Shown here: in pieces, positions 16,315-24,836 of the stretch
Position numbering within the stretch: the stretch's first letter is position 1
Layout of the letters: every line of letters begins with the position of its first letter
Origin: Shewanella inventionis
Lineage (GTDB): Bacteria > Pseudomonadota > Gammaproteobacteria > Enterobacterales > Shewanellaceae
NCBI RefSeq assembly: GCF_014641855.1
Contig: NZ_BMII01000015.1
Location: 61,149 to 125,148, forward strand
Direction: 5' to 3'
Length of the DNA: 64,000 nucleotides
Position numbers and translations under genes: made by a program
Notes under the pieces: generated by a model
Databases searched by the model: none
Told to the model about the DNA's origin: nothing
What the model saw: only the letters and a program-made list of their open reading frames with translations

Positions 16315-18411
16315 ATGTTAAACAAAAAAATATTAGCCGTTGTTATCGCCGGTGCAATGGGGCTTGGCGGCTGTAACTCAAATAATGACAGTAAAAACAC
16401 AGAGATTGCAGACATTTCACTGCGCGTGATGGAAACCACTGATCTTCATACAAACATGATGGATTATAATTATTATTCTGGTAAAGAAGATAAAACCATC
16501 GGTCTTGTGCGCACAGCTAGCTTAATTAATGCTGCACGTGCTGAAGTCACAAACTCAGTATTAGTCGATAATGGCGATTTATTGCAAGGCAGCCCTATGG
16601 GCGATTATGTTGCAAATAAATTCAAAACCGACAGTAATATGCTTACCGATACTCACCCTGTTTATAAAGCGATGAATACGCTTGACTATGAAGTAGGCAA
16701 TATCGGTAATCACGAATTTAACTATGGATTAGATTTTTTAGAACAGTCATTAGATGGCGCAAACTTCCCTTATATTAATGCTAACGTTATTTGTGCAGAC
16801 AAAAACGGCTGTTGGGATGATGTTTTATTTAATGAAAACATGTTCACTCCCTATATCATCAAAGAAAAAGTCGTTACTGACCTTGATGGTAACGAGCACA
16901 CAATAAAAATTGGGTATATCGGATTTGTTCCACCGCAGATTTTACAATGGGACAAAGCAAATTTAGACGGAAAAGTTGAAGTATTAGGCATTGTTCAGGC
17001 CGCAAATAAATTTGTGCCTCAAATGAAAGCTGAAGGCGCTGATATTATTTTAGCCATACCGCATTCTGGTATTGGCTCGAGTGAAAATCCTGGCGATCCT
17101 TGGGCAGAAAACGCAACTTACGCATTAACCAATGTTGACGGTATTGATGCTATTTTCTTTGGTCATAGCCACTCTGTGTTCCCATCAGCAACGTACAGTG
17201 ATCTTCCAAACACTGATGTAGAAAAAGGTATATTAAACGGTATACCAGCCGTGATGCCAGGTCGCTGGGGAGATAACCTAGGCGTTGTCGATTTAGTACT
17301 ACGTCAAGTGGAAGGAAAATGGACTGTGATCCATGAAGAATCTACCGCTAAAGCTCGCCCTATTTACGACAATGCCAATAAAGTAGAGTTAGTCACAGGT
17401 GAAGCCAGTCTAAGAGATGCGATTGAAGTTGAGCACAATGGTACCATTGATTATGTTAGCCAACCTATCGGTGTTGCCGCTGCTGACATGTATAGCTTTT
17501 TAACCCTGGTTCAAGATGATCCTACGGTTCAAATTGTCTCAAATGCTCAAATCGCCCGTGTAAAGGCCTTAATCACCGATGATTTAAAAGACTTACCTAT
17601 TTTGTCTGCCTCTGCGCCGTTTAAAGCAGGTGGACGCTATGCAGAAGGTGATGCCAGCCAATATGTACAAGTGCCTGCGGGCAACTTATCGTACAAAAAC
17701 GCAGCTGATCTCTATCTTTACCCAAATACCATGGTTGCAGTCAAAGCGACCGGTGCAGAGCTAAAAGATTGGCTAGAATGTTCGGCCAACCAGTTCAACC
17801 AAATTGACCCAACAATCAGCACACCACAAAACTTGATTAACCGTGCTGGTCACCCAACCTATAACTTTGATGTTATCGATGGCTTAACGTATAAAATTGA
17901 CGTGACGCAACCAAGCAAATTTGACCGTAGTTGTGTTGTAGTTAATGCCGATGCTAATCGAATTGTGGACTTAGCTTACACAGCACCTGATGGTACTGTG
18001 ATTACAGGTGACGAATTAGCCGCGATGTCATTCATAGTTGCATCTAATAACTACCGCGCGTTTGGTGGATCATTTGCTGGCACTGGTTCTGATCATGTTG
18101 TGCTTGAACTACCAGATACCAACCGTGATGCGCTATCTGCTTATATTACAGAGCAATCACAACCTAATGCTGCGGGCGAATATGAAGCAATGGTTGATCC
18201 ATCTGCTGATTATAACTGGGACTTTAAAACTATCGACAATGCTACCGTTGCATTAGACATTCGTTTTGAAACACAGGACAGTGAACTTGCTGATAAATTT
18301 GTTGCAGAAAATCAACAACGTAAAATGGTGAAGTTACCAACAACTGACGATGTTGTTGCTGGCTTTGCGATTTACAGTATTGATCTAACAACACCTCTTA
18401 CCGCTCAATAA
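16315..18411 (+). CDS. cpdB: 2',3'-cyclic-nucleotide 2'-phosphodiesterase / 3'-nucleotidase, lipoprotein form
   Basis: Start ATG 16315, with AGAGAG upstream; 698 residues. The signal peptide ends in LGGC with lipidated Cys20, so the protein is anchored to a membrane rather than free in the periplasm as in E. coli. The metallophosphatase motifs appear in order: TTDLHTNM, DNGDLLQGSP, GNIGNHEFNYG, AIPHSG and FGHSHSVFP. The C-terminal 5'-nucleotidase domain includes the substrate-stacking region near ASNNYRAFGG. It degrades 2',3'-cyclic nucleotides and 3'-nucleotides to nucleosides and phosphate for scavenging. It lies downstream of a large palindrome-rich region and has its own terminator. Confidence 0.9.
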   Translation: MLNKKILAVVIAGAMGLGGCNSNNDSKNTEIADISLRVMETTDLHTNMMDYNYYSGKEDKTIGLVRTASLINAARAEVTNSVLVDNGDLLQGSPMGDYVANKFKTDSNMLTDTHPVYKAMNTLDYEVGNIGNHEFNYGLDFLEQSLDGANFPYINANVICADKNGCWDDVLFNENMFTPYIIKEKVVTDLDGNEHTIKIGYIGFVPPQILQWDKANLDGKVEVLGIVQAANKFVPQMKAEGADIILAIPHSGIGSSENPGDPWAENATYALTNVDGIDAIFFGHSHSVFPSATYSDLPNTDVEKGILNGIPAVMPGRWGDNLGVVDLVLRQVEGKWTVIHEESTAKARPIYDNANKVELVTGEASLRDAIEVEHNGTIDYVSQPIGVAAADMYSFLTLVQDDPTVQIVSNAQIARVKALITDDLKDLPILSASAPFKAGGRYAEGDASQYVQVPAGNLSYKNAADLYLYPNTMVAVKATGAELKDWLECSANQFNQIDPTISTPQNLINRAGHPTYNFDVIDGLTYKIDVTQPSKFDRSCVVVNADANRIVDLAYTAPDGTVITGDELAAMSFIVASNNYRAFGGSFAGTGSDHVVLELPDTNRDALSAYITEQSQPNAAGEYEAMVDPSADYNWDFKTIDNATVALDIRFETQDSELADKFVAENQQRKMVKLPTTDDVVAGFAIYSIDLTTPLTAQ

Positions 18412-18426
18412 ATCTAAAGCAAATAC

Positions 18427-18453
18427 AAAAAAGGCGCTAACCGCGCCTTTTTT
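18427..18453. terminator. Bidirectional terminator between cpdB and the P-loop kinase gene
   Basis: AAAAAAGGCGC (18427-18437), a 5-base loop, GCGCCTTTTTT (18443-18453). It serves both convergent genes. Confidence 0.9.
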
Positions 18454-18458
18454 ATCAC

Positions 18459-18941
18459 CTAATCTATGTCAAATAAGTGTCCCATTTTTTGAATATGCGC
18501 TAACGGAACACGATGACGATTACGCTCTGCACACAATAGCTGATGTTCAGCATCTTTGGGCTGACCAATCAACACCACTCTTACTTGATAACCTAATGCC
18601 CTCGCTGCGGCTTCATACGCCATAAACTCCCATGTAGCCACATTGGTATTATCACAAATAACCACAGGCTCACCGTGCGACATAGCATTAATAAATGCCG
18701 TTAGATTTGCTTGATGAAATTGTGCCAAATGTTTGGGATTAAAATGGTACTCACCATTGTCCATAAAATAATCATCTGTAGAAAAATAGCCATATTGTCG
18801 AATATGCAATGATTGCTCAATTCCTAGAGAATTAATGTATTGTTCAACCCAATATGATTTTCCGCTACCTGGTAAGCCACGCATGATAATTGCTACTTTT
18901 GACAAATCCGCAGTTGGTATTTTATTGCTCTGCTGAGTCAC
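18459..18941 (-). CDS. N4BP2-like P-loop kinase
   Basis: 160 residues with Walker A GLPGSGKS at residues 22-29. Then follow STDDYFMDNGEYHFNP and VVICDNTNVATWEFMAYEAAARALGY, the pattern of the N4BP2/N4BP2L1 family, whose fold is close to polynucleotide kinase and zeta-type kinases. The conserved STDD acidic pair and DNTN loop are intact, so the protein should be active as a nucleotide-dependent kinase; the substrate is unknown. Its start lies 20 bases inside the end of cobB, a strong sign of co-translation with the sirtuin. No antitoxin-like gene is adjacent, which argues against a toxin role. Confidence 0.8.
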   Translation of the reverse strand: MTQQSNKIPTADLSKVAIIMRGLPGSGKSYWVEQYINSLGIEQSLHIRQYGYFSTDDYFMDNGEYHFNPKHLAQFHQANLTAFINAMSHGEPVVICDNTNVATWEFMAYEAAARALGYQVRVVLIGQPKDAEHQLLCAERNRHRVPLAHIQKMGHLFDID

Positions 18942-19656
18942 TACCTATCACCTTCCCTGCTAATATTTGCTCAACTAACCTTGGCATAATCTCACCTGCT
19001 TTGCCGGTAAAATGATATTGAAACTGGCTATGCCTGTCTGCCGCCAATAAGTTAACTTCAACCGTTTGTGCGCCGTGATGATTTGCTGAATCGACAAAAC
19101 CTGCAGCAGGATACACCGTACCCGATGTGCCAATAGCGATAAATAAATCACATCTGTCTAACGCATCATGAATTCTGTCCATACCAAAAGGCATTTCACC
19201 AAACCATACAATATGTGGGCGTAATCGCCTTGCAGGAATACAGCAGGTACAACAGTTATCGACACCAAATGGCTCACGTAATATAAACGTTTGTAAGGAT
19301 TGCGGACAACGGCCCTTAGCAAGCTCACCGTGCATATGCAAAAGACGACGTGAACCCGCTCGCTCATGTAAATCATCCACATTTTGGGTGATAACTAAAA
19401 GCTCACCGTCAAACTCAGCTTCAAGTTTAGCCAAGGCTTCATGGGCGGCATTAGGGGCGACATCACCACCACGTAATTGCTGCCAACGTGTATTGTAAAA
19501 ACGCTCAACTAACTCAATATCACGAGCATACCCCTCAGGAGTAGCCACATCTTCTATATGGTGCTCCTCCCACAAACCATGTTGATCTCGAAACGTTTTA
19601 ATCCCTGACTCAGCTGAAATCCCCGCGCCGGTCAGTACCACAATATGCCGGTACAT
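18922..19656 (-). CDS. cobB: NAD-dependent protein deacylase (sirtuin) CobB
   Basis: ATG at 19656 follows AAGGAC with a 7-base spacer; a longer in-frame start at 19734 lacks this and is rejected. The product has 244 residues. NAD binding: GAGISAESGIKTFRD at 10-24 and TQNVDDLHERAGS at 90-102. Catalytic His is His109 (LLHMHGE). Zinc ligands are Cys117 and the CCTCC cluster before RRLRPHIVWFGEMP. Tyr54 and Arg57 correspond to the Tyr92/Arg95 pair of E. coli CobB that accepts succinyl-lysine, so both deacetylase and desuccinylase activity are expected. It overlaps the kinase gene downstream by 20 bases. Confidence 0.94.
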   Translation of the reverse strand: MYRHIVVLTGAGISAESGIKTFRDQHGLWEEHHIEDVATPEGYARDIELVERFYNTRWQQLRGGDVAPNAAHEALAKLEAEFDGELLVITQNVDDLHERAGSRRLLHMHGELAKGRCPQSLQTFILREPFGVDNCCTCCIPARRLRPHIVWFGEMPFGMDRIHDALDRCDLFIAIGTSGTVYPAAGFVDSANHHGAQTVEVNLLAADRHSQFQYHFTGKAGEIMPRLVEQILAGKVIGSDSAEQ

Positions 19657-20011
19657 GTTACGTCCTTTATTGTTGTTATATTTTATATAATTGCATGATT
19701 TAACATTAACACTTTCTGGATAGATATCAGTCAAATCTACAACAAATTAGCACATTTTTTAACTGTAAATCTTATAGTCTCATCATAACCTTACCCATAG
19801 TAAGTGCAATAATCCCTTAGTAGAAGTAAGTTTACTGTTGTTATTTAACCAATATCGCACAAATTGCATCAACTTGAGTCGGTGTTTTACTAAATATTCT
19901 CCATATTAGTTGATAAAGCGCGTTAAGAGGTTTATGTTTGCAACATCAAGACATATAATGATTATATTATCCACCGATGAACCGATGGGTTCTGCAATCA
20001 AGAGATTAGCA
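19657..20011. other. Divergent cobB/fur upstream region
   Basis: 355 bases with no gene. A/T-rich TATAATGATTATATTATC around 19954-19971 has partial likeness to a Fur box and lies 40-60 bases before fur, where autoregulation would act, but it matches the 19-bp consensus at only about two thirds of positions. Nothing else is evident. Confidence 0.35.
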
Positions 20012-20443
20012 ATGACAGATGGAAATCAAGCGCTAAAAAAAGCCGGATTAAAAATAACCCTGCCGCGAGTTAAAATCCTAGAACTGATGCAAGACCCTGA
20101 AAATCAGCACATCAGCGCCGAAGACTTGTATAAAAAACTTCTCGAAGTCGGCGAAGAAATTGGTTTAGCAACGGTATATCGCGTACTCAACCAATTTGAC
20201 GATGCAGGGATCCTTAATCGTCATCATTTTGAAAGTGGCAAAGCCGTATTTGAAATGTCAACGCAACACCACCATGACCATCTGGTGTGCTTAACCTGTG
20301 ATAAAGTGATTGAGTTTTCTGACGAAGTAATTGAACGTCGCCAGGACGAAATCGCCATGCGCCACAATATCAAATTAACTCATCACAGTTTGTATCTTTA
20401 TGGTCACTGCACCAACGACACTTGCGATCACGCCGACGAATAG
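20012..20443 (+). CDS. fur: Ferric uptake regulator Fur
   Basis: 143 residues from ATG 20012, which matches the conserved opening MTDGNQALKKAGLKITLPR; the open frame extends upstream but without homology. The winged-helix domain includes LATVYRVLNQFDDAGI. The metal sites are the HHHDHLVCLTC cluster and the terminal CTNDTCDH. It represses iron uptake genes when Fe2+ is bound and, through small RNAs in related bacteria, favours expression of iron-rich enzymes such as the succinate dehydrogenase encoded nearby. It ends in a strong shared terminator. Confidence 0.95.
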   Translation: MTDGNQALKKAGLKITLPRVKILELMQDPENQHISAEDLYKKLLEVGEEIGLATVYRVLNQFDDAGILNRHHFESGKAVFEMSTQHHHDHLVCLTCDKVIEFSDEVIERRQDEIAMRHNIKLTHHSLYLYGHCTNDTCDHADE

Positions 20444-20452
20444 TCAGTATGT

Positions 20453-20480
20453 AAAAAACCAGCTGTTTAGCTGGTTTTTT
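20453..20480. terminator. Bidirectional terminator between fur and the AEC gene
   Basis: AAAAAACCAGC and GCTGGTTTTTT form a perfect stem around TGTTTA. Confidence 0.9.
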
Positions 20481-20504
20481 ATTGCCTATCATTCCTGTTT
20501 ATCC

Positions 20505-21431
20505 CTAAATCAACCAGGTTAGCCATAAGCTATAGCTCAATACTGATAACAAGGTTGATAACACTACTGTACTGCCTAACGTTGATTGATATTGTTTAAT
20601 CTCAGTCGCAATCAAATAGGCATTAACACCTAAGGGTGAAGCACTTAGTAAGACCAGCATGACGGTATTTTGTAAAGTAAAGCCAAATACCTTATCCGCC
20701 ATCAGGTAAACCAAAGCCGGTAATATTAAAATTTTCAGCATGCTCGCAACCAAAGCAAAGCGCCAGTTTTCGCCAATTCGATAAAAACTCAGATTTGCAC
20801 CTAACACAAATAAAGCACAAGCAAGAGCAGGCGTAGCTAATAATGACAGTCCATCATTAAGTTGTTGGCCTAAATTGATATTCAAACCGTTAGCTATAAT
20901 CCCAAGAGTAATACTTAACACCACAGGATTTAGCACCATGGAGCGGGCAAAGTTGCGCCAAGAAAAGCCATGCTGCTGAGCGCGTGAAGCCAATAAGAAT
21001 GTTAACGCAAACAAGACAGCACTGTGGAAAGTAATGATCATGAATATCGAACCAATCATTGCTTTGCCCAGTGCAGCAGAAATCACCGGTAACCCAACAA
21101 TAACAGTGTTTGAATAACTACAACCTAATCCAAAAACAGCACTAGCATCGCTGGTTCTGTGTGTGTTTGCGCCAAAATGTCGATTAATCTGATAGCCGAT
21201 AACAAACACCAATATCACTGGAATATAAAATGCTAATAACAAATACGGGTCAATACTTTGAGCAAAAGGTGCCGCCAACATATTAATAAATAAAAACGCA
21301 GGAATACTGACATAAAAGGTAAATTTACTCAGGCCTGCAATGTGATCTTTATTAAAAAAGCCAGCACGAGTCAGTCCATAGCCAAGAGTAACTATAAACA
21401 TAATCGGAAAAATAATATTCGCAATGGCCAT
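20505..21431 (-). CDS. AEC-family transporter
   Basis: 308 residues with about ten hydrophobic helices. The opening NIIFPIMFIVTLGYGLTRAGFFNKD, the middle GCSYSNTVIVGLPVI and the end LLSASPLGVNAYLIATE are the auxin-efflux-carrier (AEC) signatures seen in bacterial malonate, malate and other organic acid carriers. The substrate is not known. It lies just downstream of sucD on the same strand but is separated from it by a terminator, so it probably does not belong to the suc operon although it may carry a dicarboxylate. Confidence 0.85.
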   Translation of the reverse strand: MAIANIIFPIMFIVTLGYGLTRAGFFNKDHIAGLSKFTFYVSIPAFLFINMLAAPFAQSIDPYLLLAFYIPVILVFVIGYQINRHFGANTHRTSDASAVFGLGCSYSNTVIVGLPVISAALGKAMIGSIFMIITFHSAVLFALTFLLASRAQQHGFSWRNFARSMVLNPVVLSITLGIIANGLNINLGQQLNDGLSLLATPALACALFVLGANLSFYRIGENWRFALVASMLKILILPALVYLMADKVFGFTLQNTVMLVLLSASPLGVNAYLIATEIKQYQSTLGSTVVLSTLLSVLSYSLWLTWLI

Positions 21432-21456
21432 CTATAAAACCTATATAAAAGGTAAT

Positions 21457-21481
21457 AAAAAAGGCGCCTAAGCGCCTTTTT
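21457..21481 (-). terminator. Terminator of the sdh-suc operon
   Basis: AAAAAAGGCGC with GCGCCTTTTT around CTAA, just after the sucD stop on the reverse strand. Confidence 0.85.
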
Positions 21482-21497
21482 CCAACTGGGTAATGAA

Positions 21498-22370
21498 TTA
21501 CCAGCCAGTTTTAGTGCGTAATGCTTTACCAATGTCAGCTAAAGAGCGAACAGTAGTTACACCAGCAGCTTCAAGCGCAGCAAATTTATCAGCAGCAGTA
21601 CCTTTACCGCCAGCGATAATTGCGCCAGCATGGCCCATACGCTTACCTTCTGGTGCAGTCACACCAGCAATGTAAGATACAACAGGCTTAGTTACATGTG
21701 CTTTAATATATTCAGCAGCTTCTTCTTCAGCGTTACCACCGATTTCACCGATCATAACAATCGCTTCAGTTTGTGGATCGTTTTGGAACATTTCCAATAC
21801 GTCGATGAAGTTAGTACCAGGAATTGGGTCGCCACCAATACCAACACAAGTAGATTGGCCGAAACCTTCGTCAGTTGTTTGCTTAACCGCTTCGTACGTT
21901 AAAGTACCAGAGCGTGAAACAATACCCACTTTACCTGGCTTGTGAATGTGACCAGGCATAATACCAATCTTACATTCACCAGGAGTGATAACACCTGGGC
22001 AGTTAGGACCGATCATGCGAGTGCCAGTTTCTTCTAGCTTCACTTTCACTTGTAGCATATCAAGTGTAGGGATACCTTCAGTGATACAAACGATTAGCTC
22101 AAGGCCAGCATCGATTGCTTCAAGGATTGCATCTTTACAAAATGGTGCTGGTACATAGATAACAGTTGCAGTTGCGCCTGTTGCCGCTACCGCATCTTTA
22201 ACAGTGTTGAACACTGGAAGACCTAGGTGAGTTTGACCACCTTTTCCTGGAGAAACACCACCAACCATTTGCGTGCCATAAGCAATCGCCTGCTCAGAGT
22301 GGAAAGTACCCTGACCACCAGTGAAACCTTGACAGATTACCTTGGTATCTTTGTTAATTAAAACAGACAT
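21498..22370 (-). CDS. sucD: Succinyl-CoA synthetase alpha subunit
   Basis: 290 residues. The CoA-binding N-terminal domain has the opening [20 protein letters not shown]. The phosphohistidine is His247 in MGHAGAII. The start codon shares one base with the sucC stop (TAATG), so the two subunits are translationally coupled. The enzyme converts succinyl-CoA to succinate with substrate-level phosphorylation. It is the last gene of the reverse-strand sdh-suc unit. Confidence 0.97.
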   Translation of the reverse strand: MSVLINKDTKVICQGFTGGQGTFHSEQAIAYGTQMVGGVSPGKGGQTHLGLPVFNTVKDAVAATGATATVIYVPAPFCKDAILEAIDAGLELIVCITEGIPTLDMLQVKVKLEETGTRMIGPNCPGVITPGECKIGIMPGHIHKPGKVGIVSRSGTLTYEAVKQTTDEGFGQSTCVGIGGDPIPGTNFIDVLEMFQNDPQTEAIVMIGEIGGNAEEEAAEYIKAHVTKPVVSYIAGVTAPEGKRMGHAGAIIAGGKGTAADKFAALEAAGVTTVRSLADIGKALRTKTGW

Positions 22371-23536
22371 TATTTGCCCTCCGCAGCTTTAACAACTTGC
22401 TCAGCCGCGTCAGTTAGACTTGTTGCCGCGATGATATCAAGACCAGACTTAGCCAATACTTCACGACCTAATTCGGCGTTAGTACCTTCAAGACGAACAA
22501 CCACTGGCACTTTAACGCCCACTTCTTTCACTGCACCGATAATACCTTCAGCGATCATATCGCAACGAACGATACCGCCGAAGATGTTAACCAATACGGC
22601 TTTAACATTGCTGTCAGAAAGAATGATCTTAAATGCTTCAGCAACACGTTCTTTTGTTGCTCCGCCGCCAACGTCGAGGAAGTTAGCTGGCTTGCCGCCG
22701 TGTAGATTTACGATATCCATTGTGCCCATTGCTAGGCCAGCACCGTTAACCATACAACCTACGTTGCCATCTAATGCTACATAGTTTAATTCAAACTTAG
22801 CAGCGTGCGCTTCACGAGCGTCATCTTGAGATGGATCGTGCATTGCTTTGATTTTTGGTTGACGGAATAATGCGTTGCCATCGATACCGATTTTGCCATC
22901 TAAACAGTGAAGGTTACCTTCAGTGGTGATAACAAGTGGGTTGATTTCTAATAACGCAAAATCATGGTCGTTAAACATGTTAGCTAGACCCATAAAGATC
23001 TTAGTGAACTGCTTCATTTGAGTTGGGTTTAAACCTAACTTGAAGCCAAGATCACGTGCTTGGTATGCTTGAGGACCTGTTAATGGGTCGATAATAGCAG
23101 TGTGAATAAGTTCAGGAGACTCTTCTGCTACTTTTTCAATTTCAACGCCACCTTCAGTTGACGCCATAAACACTACACGACGAGTGCTACGGTCAACTAC
23201 TGCACCTAGGTACAGTTCGTTAGCGATGTCAGTACAGCTTTCAACTAGGATTTTAGCAACTGGCTGACCTTTAGCGTCAGTCTGATATGTTACTAAGTTT
23301 TTACCTAACCAGTTTTCAGCGAATGCTCTGATTTCGTCTTTGTTGCCAGTCACTTTAACGCCACCAGCTTTACCACGGCCGCCAGCGTGTACTTGACACT
23401 TAACAACCCACATATTTCCGCCAATGTGGCCAGCTGCTTCAACTGCTTCTTGAGCAGTATCACATGCAAAACCTTCAGAGACTGGTAAACCATATTCGGC
23501 AAATAAAGATTTTGCCTGATACTCATGCAAATTCAT
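22370..23536 (-). CDS. sucC: Succinyl-CoA synthetase beta subunit (ATP-grasp)
   Basis: 388 residues, the usual length. It begins [20 protein letters not shown] and has the ATP-grasp domain with [16 protein letters not shown], then the subunit-contact and CoA-ligase region with [14 protein letters not shown]. It binds nucleotide and, with SucD, forms the phosphoryl-transfer site. It lies 75 bases downstream of sucB, with a hairpin in that gap. Confidence 0.97.
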   Translation of the reverse strand: MNLHEYQAKSLFAEYGLPVSEGFACDTAQEAVEAAGHIGGNMWVVKCQVHAGGRGKAGGVKVTGNKDEIRAFAENWLGKNLVTYQTDAKGQPVAKILVESCTDIANELYLGAVVDRSTRRVVFMASTEGGVEIEKVAEESPELIHTAIIDPLTGPQAYQARDLGFKLGLNPTQMKQFTKIFMGLANMFNDHDFALLEINPLVITTEGNLHCLDGKIGIDGNALFRQPKIKAMHDPSQDDAREAHAAKFELNYVALDGNVGCMVNGAGLAMGTMDIVNLHGGKPANFLDVGGGATKERVAEAFKIILSDSNVKAVLVNIFGGIVRCDMIAEGIIGAVKEVGVKVPVVVRLEGTNAELGREVLAKSGLDIIAATSLTDAAEQVVKAAEGK

Positions 23537-23570
23537 GATGATCTATCCATATACTTCTAATCAAATCCAA

Positions 23571-23589
23571 CTGGCTCGTTGTGAGCCAG
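23571..23589. repeat. Hairpin between sucB and sucC
   Basis: CTGGCTC-GTTGT-GAGCCAG, a perfect 7-bp stem inside the operon with no T run. Likely an mRNA processing or stabilising element rather than a terminator. Confidence 0.6.
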
Positions 23590-23611
23590 CGACGAGGGTT
23601 TATCTACTGAC

Positions 23612-24808
23612 TTATAGATCAAGTAGTAGACGTGTTGGATCTTCTAAGAAGTCTTTAATAGCGACTAAGAAGCCAACTGACTCACGGCCATCAACAATAC
23701 GATGGTCATAAGAGAGTGCTAGGTACATCATAGGCAGGATTTCAACCTGGCCATTAACTGCCATTGGGCGATCTTTAATGGCATGCATGCCTAAGATTGC
23801 GCTTTGTGGCAGGTTTAAAATAGGGGTAGACATAAGTGAGCCAAACACACCACCGTTAGTCACAGTGAAGTTACCGCCAGTCATGTCAGCAACAGATAAT
23901 TTACCGTCACGGCCTTTAATAGCAAGATCACGAACCGCTTTTTCAATTTCAGCTAGGTTCATGGTATCTGTATCACGTAGTACTGGTGTTACCAGGCCAC
24001 GAGGAGTTGATACTGCGATGCTGATATCGAAATAGTTGTGATAAACAATATCATCACCATCGATTGACGCGTTAACTTCAGGGAAACGTTTAAGTGCTTC
24101 TGTAACCGCTTTGATATAGAAAGACATAAAACCTAAACGAATACCGTGGCGTTTTTCAAACACATCTTGGTATTGCTTACGAATATCCATGATTGGCTTC
24201 ATGTTAACTTCGTTAAACGTCGTTAACATGGCTGTCGAGTTTTTAGCTTCTAACAGACGTGTTGCAATGGTTTTACGTAAACGAGTCATAGGGACACGTT
24301 TTTCGCTACGGCCTTCAAGAGGTGCAACGGGTGCAGCTGCTGGGGCAGATTTTGCAGGAGCAGACTTAACGAATGCTTCAACGTCTTCTTTAGTAATGCG
24401 TCCACCAACACCAGTGCCTTTAATTTTGGCAGCATCAAGGTTGTGTTCGGCAATCAAACGACGAACAGATGGGCTTAATGCATCGTTAGACTCATCACTT
24501 GCCGCTTCTGTAGTTGCAGATGCTGCTGGAGCTTGCGCTTCAGCTTTAGTCACTTCTTGACCAGATACAACACCAGCAACAAACTTAGCAATTACTTGCT
24601 CACCTAAAACTGTGTCGCCTTCTTGGAACAACAATTCAGAAATAGAACCGTCTTCTGGTGCAACCACTTCTAACACGACTTTATCAGTCTCGATATCAAC
24701 TAAATTTTGATCGCGAGTGACCGCTTCACCAGGTTTAACATGCCAAGTAGCAATCGTTGCATCAGCAACAGATTCTGGTAATACGGGTACCTTAATTTCG
24801 ATACTCAT
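23612..24808 (-). CDS. sucB: Dihydrolipoyl succinyltransferase, E2 of 2-oxoglutarate dehydrogenase
   Basis: 398 residues. One lipoyl domain with the lipoylated Lys43 in ETDKVVLEV, an Ala/Pro-rich linker, a peripheral-subunit-binding domain ([13 protein letters not shown] to ITKEDVEAF, about 110-147), a second linker, and the catalytic domain with [12 protein letters not shown] near the C-terminus, where His and Asp act in acyl transfer. It moves the succinyl group from SucA to CoA. The gene is 28 bases after sucA. Confidence 0.97.
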   Translation of the reverse strand: MSIEIKVPVLPESVADATIATWHVKPGEAVTRDQNLVDIETDKVVLEVVAPEDGSISELLFQEGDTVLGEQVIAKFVAGVVSGQEVTKAEAQAPAASATTEAASDESNDALSPSVRRLIAEHNLDAAKIKGTGVGGRITKEDVEAFVKSAPAKSAPAAAPVAPLEGRSEKRVPMTRLRKTIATRLLEAKNSTAMLTTFNEVNMKPIMDIRKQYQDVFEKRHGIRLGFMSFYIKAVTEALKRFPEVNASIDGDDIVYHNYFDISIAVSTPRGLVTPVLRDTDTMNLAEIEKAVRDLAIKGRDGKLSVADMTGGNFTVTNGGVFGSLMSTPILNLPQSAILGMHAIKDRPMAVNGQVEILPMMYLALSYDHRIVDGRESVGFLVAIKDFLEDPTRLLLDL

Positions 24809-24836
24809 TGAAAGCTTCCCTTATATATATTATCTA

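Noticed and set aside
18459..18941. Zeta-type toxin
   Set aside because: The P-loop is similar, but the STDD/DNTN pattern fits N4BP2-like kinases better, and no antitoxin gene is next to it; the partner is cobB.
19954..19971. Fur box before fur
   Set aside because: Matches the 19-bp consensus at only about 12 of 18 positions, which AT-rich DNA gives easily; noted as weak only.
22374..22784. Open frame of 136 codons on the forward strand opposite sucC
   Set aside because: It mirrors the codon pattern of sucC and has low-complexity Ser/Pro/Thr composition with no ribosome-binding site; a shadow of the conserved gene.
24189..24560. Open frame of 123 codons opposite sucB
   Set aside because: Same reason; it runs antisense to the Ala/Pro linker of sucB and shows no protein family.
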